DNA of 14,541 nucleotides, taken from the NCBI GenBank assembly GCA_903888395.1, contig CAISTO010000189.1, positions 1 through 14,541 of the forward strand. The letters are read 5' to 3'. Below the pieces are notes generated by a model. The model saw only the letters and a list, made by a program, of their open reading frames with translations, made no database searches and was not told the DNA's origin. Made by a program: the position numbers and the translations under genes. Source of the DNA: an uncultured Bacteroidota bacterium. GTDB taxonomy: Bacteria; Bacteroidota; Bacteroidia; UKL13-3. This document shows positions 1 through 7,560 of the stretch, one piece after another (position 1 is the first letter of the stretch; the number at the start of each line of letters is the position of its first letter).

Positions 1-495
1 AGCTTTAGTAAATCAAAAAATGTTGGTATTTTGGCCACTAGCGGAACAGTTAGTTCAAACTCCTACCCCATTGAAATTGAAAAATTTTATCCCGAAATAA
101 ATGTATTTCAAGAAGCATGTCCCATTTGGGTTCCGCTTATTGAAAACAATGAGTTTAGTAATATTGGTGCTGATTATTTTATAAAAAAACATATTGATAA
201 TTTGCTTGAAAAGTCGAGTGACATTGATACCATTTTATTAGGCTGTACTCACTATCCGTTATTGCAGGATAAAATAAAACAATTGCTACCGCAAAATATT
301 GAATTATTAAGTCAAGGAAAAATAGTATCAAAAAGTTTGAAGGATTATTTGTTTCGCCACAGCGAATTAGAATCACTTTGCAGTAAAAATGGAAAATCTG
401 CATTTTACACAACCGATTCCACTGAAATTTTTGATCAGCAAGCTGAAATATTTTATGGTAAAAGGCTTAAAAGCGAATATTTGCATTTAAAGTAA
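1..495 (+). CDS. murI: Glutamate racemase, C-terminal part (5' end outside the window)
   Basis: Glutamate racemase interconverts L- and D-glutamate in the cytoplasm, supplying D-Glu for peptidoglycan. The frame is open from base 1, so the gene begins upstream. The first visible stretch, VGILATSGTVSSNSY, matches the family segment that follows the N-terminal lobe. The GCTHYPLL motif, with its Cys codon at 244-246, contains the second catalytic cysteine. The first catalytic Cys and the N-terminal DSGVGG-type motif lie outside the window. The visible 164 residues are the C-terminal lobe, and the TAA stop is at 493-495. An apparent TTG start at 31 is internal and is not the real start. The next gene follows on the same strand after 59 bp. 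The family call is secure; whether the missing half is intact cannot be seen. Confidence 0.95.
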   Translation, partial: SFSKSKNVGILATSGTVSSNSYPIEIEKFYPEINVFQEACPIWVPLIENNEFSNIGADYFIKKHIDNLLEKSSDIDTILLGCTHYPLLQDKIKQLLPQNIELLSQGKIVSKSLKDYLFRHSELESLCSKNGKSAFYTTDSTEIFDQQAEIFYGKRLKSEYLHLK

Positions 496-539
496 TTATT
501 TTTTTGTTTAAAAAAACACATGTCTTTGCCTATAATAAT

Positions 540-547
540 TAACTTTG
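540..547 (+). promoter_or_regulatory. Candidate -7 element (TAnnTTTG) just before the dehydrogenase gene
   Basis: TAACTTTG matches the Bacteroidota -7 consensus TAnnTTTG exactly and ends 7 bp before the ATG at 555. No TTTG or TTG sits about 19 bp upstream, so the -33 half is missing or weak. A TATAAT-like stretch lies at 531-536. If the element is used, transcription would begin within a base or two of the ATG and give a nearly leaderless mRNA. Confidence 0.35.
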
Positions 548-554
548 CCGCTGA

Positions 555-1754
555 ATGAAAACAATCGGAATTATTCGTGAAGGTAAAATACCTACTGATT
601 TTCGCACACCCCTTACCCCTATGCAGTGTGTTGAATTAAAGCAAAATTTTCCAGGTACAAAAATTATTGTACAACCATCGCCATTAAGGTGCTATAGCAA
701 TGAATCATATTCAAAATTAGGAATAGAAGTAAATGAAGATGTTTCAAGTTGTGATATATTATTGGGCGTAAAAGAAGTTCCAACTTCTGAGTTAATAGCT
801 AATAAAACGTACTTGTTTTTTTCACATACCATAAAAAAACAAGCGCATAATCGTAATTTATTACGCCATATTTTGGAAAATAATATCACGCTCATTGACT
901 ATGAAACTTTGCTTTGGGATGCAGGTAACAGAATAATTGGTTTTGGCCGATTTGCAGGATTAGTGGGAACACATTATGCATTTATGATGTGGGGAAAAAA
1001 ACATGGATTTTATACTTTAAAACCTGCAAACGAATGTGCTGATATTAACGAAATGATTAATCAATATAAGGGCTTGCAGCTTTCTCCAATGAAAATTGTT
1101 TTATGTGGAGATGGTCGTGTGGCACATGGTTGTTTAGAACTTTTACGTAAATTAAAAATACATCAAGTTAGTCAAGAAGAGTTCATTGAAAACGATTATA
1201 ACGAACCAGTTTATGTGCATTTACGTAGTGAAGATTATTATAAAAGAAAAGATGGTAAGGCTTGGGACAAATCAGATTTTTACAAGCATCCTGAAGATTA
1301 TATCAGTTCATTTGAGCAATATTATCAACGTGCAGATATTATGCTAAATGGCATATTTTGGAAACAAGGAATTCCATTGTTTTTTACTCCACAGGATATG
1401 AAAAGTAGTAATTTTAGAATTAAAATAATTAGTGATATCACCTGCGATATTCCCGGCCCAATTCCTTCAACAATTAGAAGTACATCCATTGAAAATCCAT
1501 TTTATGGCTATAATTCATTTTTAGAAAAAGAAGTGGAAGCATTTCTTCCTAATTCTATTGATGTGCAAGCCGTTGGCAATTTACCTTGCGAACTTCCCAT
1601 TGATGCTTCCAAAGAATTTGGAGAACAATTAATTAGACATGTTTTACCTTATTTATTGGAAAGCGATAACGAAAATATTATAAAAAACGCAACTATTGCC
1701 AGCAATGGTAAGTTGACAAAAAAGTTTGAATACCTGAGCGATTATATAGCATAA
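555..1754 (+). CDS. Saccharopine dehydrogenase (Lys1) / alanine dehydrogenase-like NAD(P) oxidoreductase
   Basis: This 399-residue protein has the two-domain fold of the alanine dehydrogenase / PNT / saccharopine dehydrogenase (lysine-forming) superfamily. Lys1-like features are KEVP (Lys73), FSHTIKKQ (His91), the segment GFGRFAGLVG, and CDIPGPIPSTIRSTSIENPF near the C-terminus. Lys73 and His91 fall where yeast Lys1 has its catalytic Lys/His pair. The Rossmann loop reads GDGRVAHG at 185-192, less Gly-rich than the classic motif. The length is slightly above that of yeast Lys1. Possible roles are saccharopine metabolism (lysine-ketoglutarate reductase activity in lysine breakdown) or a related amino-acid dehydrogenation; the substrate cannot be fixed from sequence. 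It is probably soluble and cytoplasmic, since no signal peptide or membrane segment is seen. It lies between murI and an ABC exporter with no obvious pathway partner. The family is fairly sure, the exact reaction is not. Confidence 0.8.
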   Translation: MKTIGIIREGKIPTDFRTPLTPMQCVELKQNFPGTKIIVQPSPLRCYSNESYSKLGIEVNEDVSSCDILLGVKEVPTSELIANKTYLFFSHTIKKQAHNRNLLRHILENNITLIDYETLLWDAGNRIIGFGRFAGLVGTHYAFMMWGKKHGFYTLKPANECADINEMINQYKGLQLSPMKIVLCGDGRVAHGCLELLRKLKIHQVSQEEFIENDYNEPVYVHLRSEDYYKRKDGKAWDKSDFYKHPEDYISSFEQYYQRADIMLNGIFWKQGIPLFFTPQDMKSSNFRIKIISDITCDIPGPIPSTIRSTSIENPFYGYNSFLEKEVEAFLPNSIDVQAVGNLPCELPIDASKEFGEQLIRHVLPYLLESDNENIIKNATIASNGKLTKKFEYLSDYIA

Positions 1755-1755
1755 A

Positions 1756-1822
1756 TAAATGTTGAATTTTGGATGTTAGATTTTGAATCATGAATTATAC
1801 AATTCAACATTTAAACAATAAA
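1756..1822. repeat. Degenerate 7-bp tandem array containing a 13-bp inverted repeat
   Basis: From 1760 the DNA falls into consecutive 7-bp units of the form TNTTNNA (for example TGTTGAA, TTTTGGA, TGTTAGA, TTTTGAA), decaying after about six units. The array starts five bases after the stop of the dehydrogenase gene. A perfect 13-bp inverted repeat (TAAATGTTGAATT at 1756-1768 and its complement at 1801-1813, 32-nt spacer) brackets the array. It could act as a weak transcription terminator or mRNA 3' hairpin, but no T-run follows the second arm. Further on, TTAATCAAT occurs at 1836 and 1850, 14 bp apart. Confidence 0.6.
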
Positions 1823-1884
1823 AACAGTTATGCAGTTAATCAATTAAAATTAATCAATATAACAAATTAAACAAAACAACAACC

Positions 1885-1916
1885 TTGTAATCTTTAAATC
1901 ATTACAATTTTGTAAT
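1885..1916. promoter_or_regulatory. Triple TTGTAAT/ATTACAA motif upstream of the ABC exporter
   Basis: Three copies of a 7-bp word occur in alternating orientation: TTGTAAT at 1885-1891, its complement ATTACAA at 1901-1907, and TTGTAAT at 1910-1916. The last two form a tight palindrome with a 2-bp spacer that ends 10 bp before the ATG at 1927. This arrangement could be an operator or a 5'-UTR hairpin affecting translation of the exporter. No regulator gene is nearby and AT-richness raises the chance of coincidence, so the regulatory reading is inference. Confidence 0.35.
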
Positions 1917-1926
1917 CAAAAACAAC

Positions 1927-3813
1927 ATGGCAAGAAGAGGCTTTAACAGCAATAGCACACAAAAAGAAGACGTAGAAAAAGTAAAAGTTTCGAAGGAAAG
2001 TTTAAAAGAAGCGTTGGTTTTGTTCAAATACATCAAACCATATAAAGGTAAATTCATTTTCGGATTAATTTTTATTGCTTTATCAGCCATATCAACTTTG
2101 GCATTTCCTGTTTTATTGGGAAAAATGATTGATGCCGCATCGCCAGGATTAGCCAACCAATTACCAACTGGAAATTTGCCAATGCAAAACCAATTAGGAT
2201 TTGATTTAAAAAATATTCATTTCTCTTTGAACACTGTTTTGATATTGATATTTGTTCAGCTTACACTTCAAACTTTGTTTTCGTTTATGCGCATTTATTT
2301 ATTTACCGAAGTGGGCGAAAAATCATTGGCCGACATGCGTAAAGACTTATACTCAAAACTTTTAACCATGCCCATGAGTTTTTATACCGAGCAAAGAGTT
2401 GGTGAATTAAGCAGCCGTATTTCATCCGATTTATCGCAAATACAAGATGCTATTTCCTTAACATTAGCAGAACTTTTACGTGGTTTATTTACATTGGCCG
2501 TTGGACTTTCAGTAATCTTTCTTATTTCGGCAAAGCTTGCATTTACTATGCTTGGCGTGGTTCCTGTAATTGCGGTTTTAGCAGTTGTATTTGGAATTAG
2601 AATTAGAAAAATGTCACGCAAAGCACAAGATCAATTAGCTGAAAGTGGAACCATTGTAAACGAAACTTTTCAAGGAATTGCCATTGTAAAAGCATTTAGC
2701 AGTGAAGCCAATGAAATTAAACGTTATACAAAAAGTATATACAGCGTGGTGGATACAGCTATTTCAAATGCGCGTTACCGTGGTGCTTTTGTTTCATTCA
2801 TGATTTTCAGTGTTTTTGGAACCATTGCATTTGTAATGTGGGTGGGCGCTAACATGATTCAAAGTGGTACTTTAACCATTGGTGATTTAACCATGTTTGT
2901 AATTATTTCGGGTTTTGTGGGTGGAACATTTGCTGGCTTTGCCGATATGTTCAGTCAATTACAAAAAACTTTGGGTGCTACACAACGCGTTCGCGAAATA
3001 TTAAGAGAAGAAGGTGAAGATGTAAATTTAATAGAAACTCCCATTAACGAAAATTATAAAATAAATGGTGCCGTTGAATTTAAAAATGTAGCATTTGCTT
3101 ATCCTGGAAGATTAGATGTTACTGTTCTGAATAATATTAATTTAACTGCAGCTAAAGGGCAGCAAATAGCATTAGTTGGACCAAGTGGCGCGGGAAAAAG
3201 CACAGTAGCAAGTTTATTGTTACAGTTTTATAAAACTACTGCTGGCGACATTTATTACGATAATAAAAATGTAAATGATATTCCCTTAAGTCAGCTGCGC
3301 AAACAATTGGCATATGTGCCCCAGGATGTAATGCTGTTTGGTGGTACTTTATATGAAAATATTGCCTATGGCAATCCAAATTCAACAGAAATGGAAGTAA
3401 TTGATGCTGCAAAAAAAGCAAATGCCTTAGATTTTATCATGGCATTTCCAGAAAAAATGCAAACCATAGTGGGTGAACGAGGCATTAAACTTTCGGGAGG
3501 TCAGCGACAAAGAATTGCAATAGCAAGAGCCATTTTAAAAGATCCTGCTATTCTAATATTAGATGAGGCCACGAGTGCGTTGGATAGTGAAAGTGAAAGT
3601 TTGGTTCAAGAAGCATTAGATAATTTAATGCAAAACAGAACCACTTTTGTCATTGCTCACAGACTTTCAACCATTAGAAAAGCAGATAAAATTATTGTTA
3701 TAGATAAAGGAGTTGTAGCAGAACAAGGCACCCACGATGAGTTAATTAAAACTGATAAGGGTATTTACCGAAAGTTGGTAGATTTACAATTGGAAGGAAT
3801 CAATTTATTATAA
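1927..3813 (+). CDS. ABCB-type ABC exporter (fused membrane and ATPase domains)
   Basis: This 628-residue half-transporter would work as a homodimer in the inner membrane, exporting lipids, peptides or drugs by ATP hydrolysis (MsbA/BmrA type). An N-terminal tail of about 35 polar residues precedes an exporter-type membrane domain (roughly residues 37-330) with several hydrophobic segments. The nucleotide-binding domain is complete: Walker A GPSGAGKST at 418-426, Q-loop Gln466 in YVPQD, signature LSGGQ at 522-526, Walker B ILILDE at 542-547, and H-loop His578 in AHRLST. The ATG at 1927 follows an AT-rich leader without a Shine-Dalgarno sequence. The substrate cannot be told from sequence. Its TAA (3811-3813) overlaps the stop of the convergent selD gene, leaving no room for a separate terminator between them. 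The family is certain. Confidence 0.95.
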   Translation: MARRGFNSNSTQKEDVEKVKVSKESLKEALVLFKYIKPYKGKFIFGLIFIALSAISTLAFPVLLGKMIDAASPGLANQLPTGNLPMQNQLGFDLKNIHFSLNTVLILIFVQLTLQTLFSFMRIYLFTEVGEKSLADMRKDLYSKLLTMPMSFYTEQRVGELSSRISSDLSQIQDAISLTLAELLRGLFTLAVGLSVIFLISAKLAFTMLGVVPVIAVLAVVFGIRIRKMSRKAQDQLAESGTIVNETFQGIAIVKAFSSEANEIKRYTKSIYSVVDTAISNARYRGAFVSFMIFSVFGTIAFVMWVGANMIQSGTLTIGDLTMFVIISGFVGGTFAGFADMFSQLQKTLGATQRVREILREEGEDVNLIETPINENYKINGAVEFKNVAFAYPGRLDVTVLNNINLTAAKGQQIALVGPSGAGKSTVASLLLQFYKTTAGDIYYDNKNVNDIPLSQLRKQLAYVPQDVMLFGGTLYENIAYGNPNSTEMEVIDAAKKANALDFIMAFPEKMQTIVGERGIKLSGGQRQRIAIARAILKDPAILILDEATSALDSESESLVQEALDNLMQNRTTFVIAHRLSTIRKADKIIVIDKGVVAEQGTHDELIKTDKGIYRKLVDLQLEGINLL

Positions 3814-4854
3814 ATTCATATTTACTTTAAAAGCGGATGCTTCTTTAAAAACGCCAATTGGTTTTATAAAATCTTGCAATCCATTTTGATTGAATAAATC
3901 AATTAAAGCTTGTTGGTTTGCTGGGTTTATGCTGATTAATAATCCTCCACTTGTTTGCGGATCGTTTAAAATTTGAAATGCTTTCATGTCATTTAATCCG
4001 CTTACCATTTTTTCATAAGCATTCCAATTTCTATAGGTGTTATCGGGAATTATATTTTTTTGTAAATAGCTAGCTGTAAATTCAAAATAAGGAACATTTT
4101 TCCAATCAATTTCCGCTGTTAAATTGGCGCCTTCAGCCATTTCAATTAAATGTCCCAATAATCCAAAACCAGTAATATCTGTCATGGCATTTACACCTGA
4201 AAGTTTGGCTATTTCAAAACCTATACTATTTAAAGTACACATACTTTCAATGCAAGTTTTTGCATGCATTTCGTCTTCAATCAAACCGCGTTTAATGGCA
4301 GTTCCAATAATTCCTGTTCCTAGTTTTTTGGTTAAAAACAAAACATCGCCATTTTGAGCAGTACTATTTTGCTTTATATTTTCATTGTTTACCAAACCGT
4401 TTACAGCCAAACCAAACATGGGTTCAAGGCTATCAATGCTATGCCCGCCGGCAATTGGAATATTGGCTTGCTTGCACACAAACTGCGCACCTTCAATTAC
4501 TTTAGCAGCTAATTCCAAAGGCAATTTATCAATAGGCCAACCCAAGATTGCATTGGCAAAAATTGGCTTCCCTCCCATTGCATATACATCGCTTAAAGCG
4601 TTAGTAGCCGCTATTCGTCCAAAGTCAAAAGCATCATCAACTATGGGCATAAAAAAATCGACAGTACTTACCAATGCTTGTCCGTTTGCCAAGTCCCAAA
4701 CAGCCGCATCATCGTTGGTCTGGTTACCAACTAATAAGTTTTGGAATACACTTGTTGATTTATTATTGCTTAAAATTTGTTCTAATTTATCAGGAGCAAT
4801 TTTGCAACCACAACCAGCACCATGGCTGAATTGGGTTAATTTTATAATGGTCAT
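3808..4854 (-). CDS. selD: Selenide, water dikinase (selenophosphate synthetase), cysteine form
   Basis: SelD makes selenophosphate from selenide and ATP, the selenium donor for selenocysteine, for 2-selenouridine in tRNA, and possibly for a selenium cofactor. The 348 residues run closely parallel to E. coli SelD along the whole length. The N-terminal motif GAGCGCK gives Cys15 (equivalent to the catalytic Cys17 of E. coli) and Lys18 (equivalent to Lys20), so this is the Cys rather than the Sec form. Other matches are DDAAV, STVDFFMPIVDDAFDFGRIAA (split here as STVDFFMP plus IVDDAFDFG), AGGHSID, DITGFGLLGH and DPQTSGGL. The ATG lies in an ATGA overlap with the stop of the ATPase gene upstream, suggesting translational coupling. 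It is the last gene of the DUF3109-ATPase-selD operon. No selA, selB, selC or mnmH is in the window, so the selenium use is unknown. Confidence 0.96.
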   Translation of the reverse strand: MTIIKLTQFSHGAGCGCKIAPDKLEQILSNNKSTSVFQNLLVGNQTNDDAAVWDLANGQALVSTVDFFMPIVDDAFDFGRIAATNALSDVYAMGGKPIFANAILGWPIDKLPLELAAKVIEGAQFVCKQANIPIAGGHSIDSLEPMFGLAVNGLVNNENIKQNSTAQNGDVLFLTKKLGTGIIGTAIKRGLIEDEMHAKTCIESMCTLNSIGFEIAKLSGVNAMTDITGFGLLGHLIEMAEGANLTAEIDWKNVPYFEFTASYLQKNIIPDNTYRNWNAYEKMVSGLNDMKAFQILNDPQTSGGLLISINPANQQALIDLFNQNGLQDFIKPIGVFKEASAFKVNMNL

Positions 4855-5465
4855 TTGTATTTAATAATGTCTAAAGTGTTTTGGCAAAAATCGTATTCAT
4901 AAGTTTGGTTGCTAGCTACTATAATGGTGCATTTTCCTATAACTAACTCAATACATTGTTTGTACCATTCAATACCTGCTTGGTCAAAATTACTGCAGGG
5001 TTCATCTAATAAAAGCAAATCGGCTTGAGTAGCAAAAGCCAATATTAACTTCACTCTTTGCTTCATTCCACTCGAAAAATATTTAATCATTTTTGCAGTA
5101 TGGTCCATCAAATTGGCTTGTTCTAAAAGCAAATCAATGTTTATATCCGCACGTTTTTGCTTCATGCTAAAATGAAAATTTATAATTTCTTGTAAAGTTA
5201 ATTCTTCTGGTAAATCAACATAAGGAGCGGCAAAAGCCATGAATTGCTGCGCATTTTCTTCTATTAATTTATTGTTTAAATAATAGCTAATTTCTCCTTT
5301 ACTGATGGTGTTATAGTTATACAATATTTGAAGCAAAGTAGATTTTCCACTTCCATTATAACCCACTAAAGCATAAGTTTCACAAGGTTCAAACACATAA
5401 TCCAAATCAGTAAATATGGTTTGTTTATTGTATCTTTTAGTTAATTTATTTAAAACAATTTGCAT
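4851..5465 (-). CDS. Stand-alone ABC ATPase with altered Q- and H-loops
   Basis: This is a 204-residue ABC nucleotide-binding domain with no membrane segment. Walker A GYNGSGKST is at 35-43, a variant signature SSGMKQR at 131-137 and Walker B LLLLDE at 150-155, followed by PCSNFD. Two normally conserved residues are changed: the Q-loop region reads FAAPYVDL (78-85) without the Gln, and the H-loop position reads ASNQ with Asn186 in place of His. I recall similar short ATPases from Bacteroidota, but cannot name a function. No permease gene is adjacent, so the partner is encoded elsewhere or the protein is not a transporter part. The gene starts 3 bp after the DUF3109 stop and overlaps selD by 4 bp, so the three genes are almost certainly one transcript. 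The fold is sure, the role unknown. Confidence 0.88.
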   Translation of the reverse strand: MQIVLNKLTKRYNKQTIFTDLDYVFEPCETYALVGYNGSGKSTLLQILYNYNTISKGEISYYLNNKLIEENAQQFMAFAAPYVDLPEELTLQEIINFHFSMKQKRADINIDLLLEQANLMDHTAKMIKYFSSGMKQRVKLILAFATQADLLLLDEPCSNFDQAGIEWYKQCIELVIGKCTIIVASNQTYEYDFCQNTLDIIKYK

Positions 5466-5468
5466 GAA

Positions 5469-6053
5469 CTATTTTCCTTTTTTATCTTCATTCCATTGCT
5501 TTGCAATGATATCTAATTCATTGAACCAGTCTTCGCCAAACTTTCTAATTAATGGTTCTTTTAAAAATTTGTAAACCGCTAATTTATTTTCATCACCTAA
5601 ATTACAAGCAGGCTTACAAATATCCCAACGGTGATAATTAACAGCATCAAAACTGCCCACTTTACTTAACCTAATAGGGTATAAATGACAAGAAAGTGGT
5701 TTTTGAATACTTGCTTTCCCATCAATATAAGCTTGTTCAATTCCACATTTTAAATAACCTAATTGATCACGAAACGAGAAGTTACATTCGCCAGTTGGCA
5801 AACAAGTGGTTACTAAATCGCCATCGGTATCTTTTTCCCAAAAATTATTTTTATCAATGGCAGCAAGGGAAATGGGCGTTAAATAAGGTTTTATGTTTTG
5901 TAATTCGCTAGCTAAAATTGCAACTTCTTCTTCAGAAACAGGAGCGCCCGAATCGCCTTCAATGCAGCAAGCACCTTTACAAGCAGCAAGGTTACATATA
6001 AAATTTCGTTCCAAAATATCTTCTGAAACAATGGTATTTTCTAATAAAATCAT
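5469..6053 (-). CDS. DUF3109 family cysteine-rich protein (YkgJ-like metal-binding type)
   Basis: This 194-residue protein has ten cysteines (20, 25, 29, 30, 84, 90, 103, 122, 146, 150). The N-terminal motif FICNLAACKGACC followed by EGDSGAPVSEEE is typical of DUF3109, a family common in Bacteroidota. The Cys spacing resembles the YkgJ-type putative zinc/iron-chelating domain; SCHLYPIRL and the C-terminal CKPAC fit that pattern too. It probably binds a metal ion or an iron-sulfur cluster, but the activity is unknown. It has no signal peptide and is presumably cytoplasmic. It is the first gene of the operon with the atypical ABC ATPase (3-bp gap) and selD. Stop codon TAG. Family recognition is good, function is not known. 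Confidence 0.87.
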   Translation of the reverse strand: MILLENTIVSEDILERNFICNLAACKGACCIEGDSGAPVSEEEVAILASELQNIKPYLTPISLAAIDKNNFWEKDTDGDLVTTCLPTGECNFSFRDQLGYLKCGIEQAYIDGKASIQKPLSCHLYPIRLSKVGSFDAVNYHRWDICKPACNLGDENKLAVYKFLKEPLIRKFGEDWFNELDIIAKQWNEDKKGK

Positions 6054-6063
6054 AAATAAAAGC

Positions 6064-6071
6064 CAAATGTA
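6064..6071 (-). promoter_or_regulatory. Candidate -7 element of the DUF3109-ATPase-selD operon
   Basis: On the minus strand the sequence reads TACATTTG, an exact match to TAnnTTTG, ending 10 bp before the ATG of the DUF3109 gene at 6053. No clear TTG lies at the expected -33 position, so the support is only half of the consensus. The 90-bp gap to the serine hydrolase gene shows no convincing terminator hairpin. Confidence 0.35.
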
Positions 6072-6143
6072 ATATTTTAGCTTAAATGATTTGATAATTT
6101 TTTGTTTTATAAATGACTAGTTTATGATGTTGAATGTGTTGCA

Positions 6144-7490
6144 CTAATTCTTTAACAATTTAATTGTTTCAACAAAACCATTTTCATCTGTTAATTGAGC
6201 AAAGTATATTCCTGATTTTAAACTTATCATTTCATTAATAATAATAGTATTTTCACCTGAAACACTTTGAATATTTTTAACGTAAACTTCTTTACCAATG
6301 GTATTATTTATAGTTAATTTGATAAGTTTGTTCTTTATACTATTGAAACTTAATGTTATTTCATTGGTAAAAGGATTTGGATAAAACAATAATTTTAAAG
6401 GTTCATTTGTTGTAATATTTAGGGATGTATTACTGCACATAACTGCATTCAGTTTTTGCCACATTTGATTACAAAAAACCGTAGGCACTTCTACAAATGA
6501 ACCAGGCGCATCACCCATTCTTACCACTACCAAACCTTTGCTTTTTGAAACACAAAGTATTTGTCCGTTTTTACCTAAAGCAGCATACATATCAGCAGGA
6601 GCATTTGGAGCATATGAACCCGGAAATACCGTTTGTAAAGTTGGAACCATGTATGATTTTTTTCCATTTAACCACCACAAATATCCATAAGAAAGATTGA
6701 TGTTTTGAGATGTATTAGTTGATTGATTGATGTAGTTGGTATCAAAAAGTAAAGTATCTGTATTCCATATACAATTATTTTGATACAGCAATCCAAAACG
6801 TGCCATGCTTCTCATTTTACTATAAAACACATTATTAAAATCATTGGTAAACCAAAGTCCCGTAATTCCAGTTTTTAATGACAATTTTGATGAAGTGTAA
6901 TTATTAATGGTTTTTAAAGTGGCAGTAGTAATTACTTTTTCTAACAAAGTGTATGGCGCATTGTGATAAGCCCACCGAGTTCCTGCATCGGCTTTATATT
7001 TTAAACAAAGTTTATCAGTGCAATGATTATTAGACACACCATCATCTAAACCACTTGTCATGGTTAATTGATTAAGAATAGTTATTTTATTTTCTTGTTC
7101 TAAAGTACAATCTGTCCAACCATTTCCCAAATATTTTGACGAGGTATCGGTTAATTTTAATAAATTTTCTTCTTGAGCTTTTCCTATTAAAAATGATGTG
7201 ATGGTTTTTCCAGCTGAAGCCCAATACCAAGCACTATCTTTGGTAAATGTTCCAAAATATTTTTCTAAAACTATTTTACCATCTTTTAAAACCATAAAAC
7301 CTTTGGTGTTTTCTTGTTCTAAAAAACTATAAAGTGAATCTATTTTTGGTAAACACCAACCTAAAGAATTTGGAGAAATGGTATCCCAATTTGCAGTAAA
7401 ACTTAAAGGCGGAAAGTATAACTTTTGAGCCTTTGAATATTCACTAATTATTAATAAAGAAATTGATAACAGTATAATTCTTCTATTCAT
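6144..7490 (-). CDS. Secreted beta-lactamase-family serine hydrolase with T9SS sorting domain
   Basis: A class C beta-lactamase-fold (PF00144-type) serine hydrolase. I chose the ATG at 7490 because it begins a clean signal peptide, MNRRIILLSISLLIISEYSKA, cut before Gln22. An upstream in-frame ATG at 7553 would bury it behind 21 charged residues. Catalytic motifs in this numbering are SAGK (Ser92-Lys95) and Tyr175-His176-Asn177 in the WAYHNAPY segment. The last ~75 residues (FYPNPFTNEITLSF to SGIYFAQL and a basic end) are a type A sorting domain for the type IX secretion system, so the protein should be exported and anchored to or released from the cell surface. Such enzymes include esterases, D-amino peptidases and amidases; the substrate is not predictable. 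It shares the strand of its neighbours, 99 bp from the carbonic anhydrase gene, and is probably a separate unit. Confidence 0.88.
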   Translation of the reverse strand: MNRRIILLSISLLIISEYSKAQKLYFPPLSFTANWDTISPNSLGWCLPKIDSLYSFLEQENTKGFMVLKDGKIVLEKYFGTFTKDSAWYWASAGKTITSFLIGKAQEENLLKLTDTSSKYLGNGWTDCTLEQENKITILNQLTMTSGLDDGVSNNHCTDKLCLKYKADAGTRWAYHNAPYTLLEKVITTATLKTINNYTSSKLSLKTGITGLWFTNDFNNVFYSKMRSMARFGLLYQNNCIWNTDTLLFDTNYINQSTNTSQNINLSYGYLWWLNGKKSYMVPTLQTVFPGSYAPNAPADMYAALGKNGQILCVSKSKGLVVVRMGDAPGSFVEVPTVFCNQMWQKLNAVMCSNTSLNITTNEPLKLLFYPNPFTNEITLSFNSIKNKLIKLTINNTIGKEVYVKNIQSVSGENTIIINEMISLKSGIYFAQLTDENGFVETIKLLKN

Positions 7491-7560
7491 GTTTTTTGTT
7501 TTTAGGAGTAAAAACTTATTAAATGGTTTAAAATATTTATATTTTCTTGCCAAATTAATT

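Noticed and set aside
496..520. T-run / A-run hairpin after murI as a terminator
   Set aside because: It is a 7-bp A/T-only stem from homopolymer runs with no GC pair; such pairings are expected by chance in this AT-rich DNA.
4385..4864. 159-residue open frame on the plus strand opposite selD
   Set aside because: It lies wholly opposite the well-conserved selD reading frame and shows no family motif; it is an antisense shadow.
6095..6143. Hairpin downstream of the serine hydrolase as a terminator
   Set aside because: The best stem is 5 A/T pairs plus a wobble and has no T-run on the minus strand.
7491..7553. Upstream start giving a longer serine hydrolase
   Set aside because: It would place 21 basic and aromatic residues before an otherwise perfect signal peptide; the ATG at 7490 is better.
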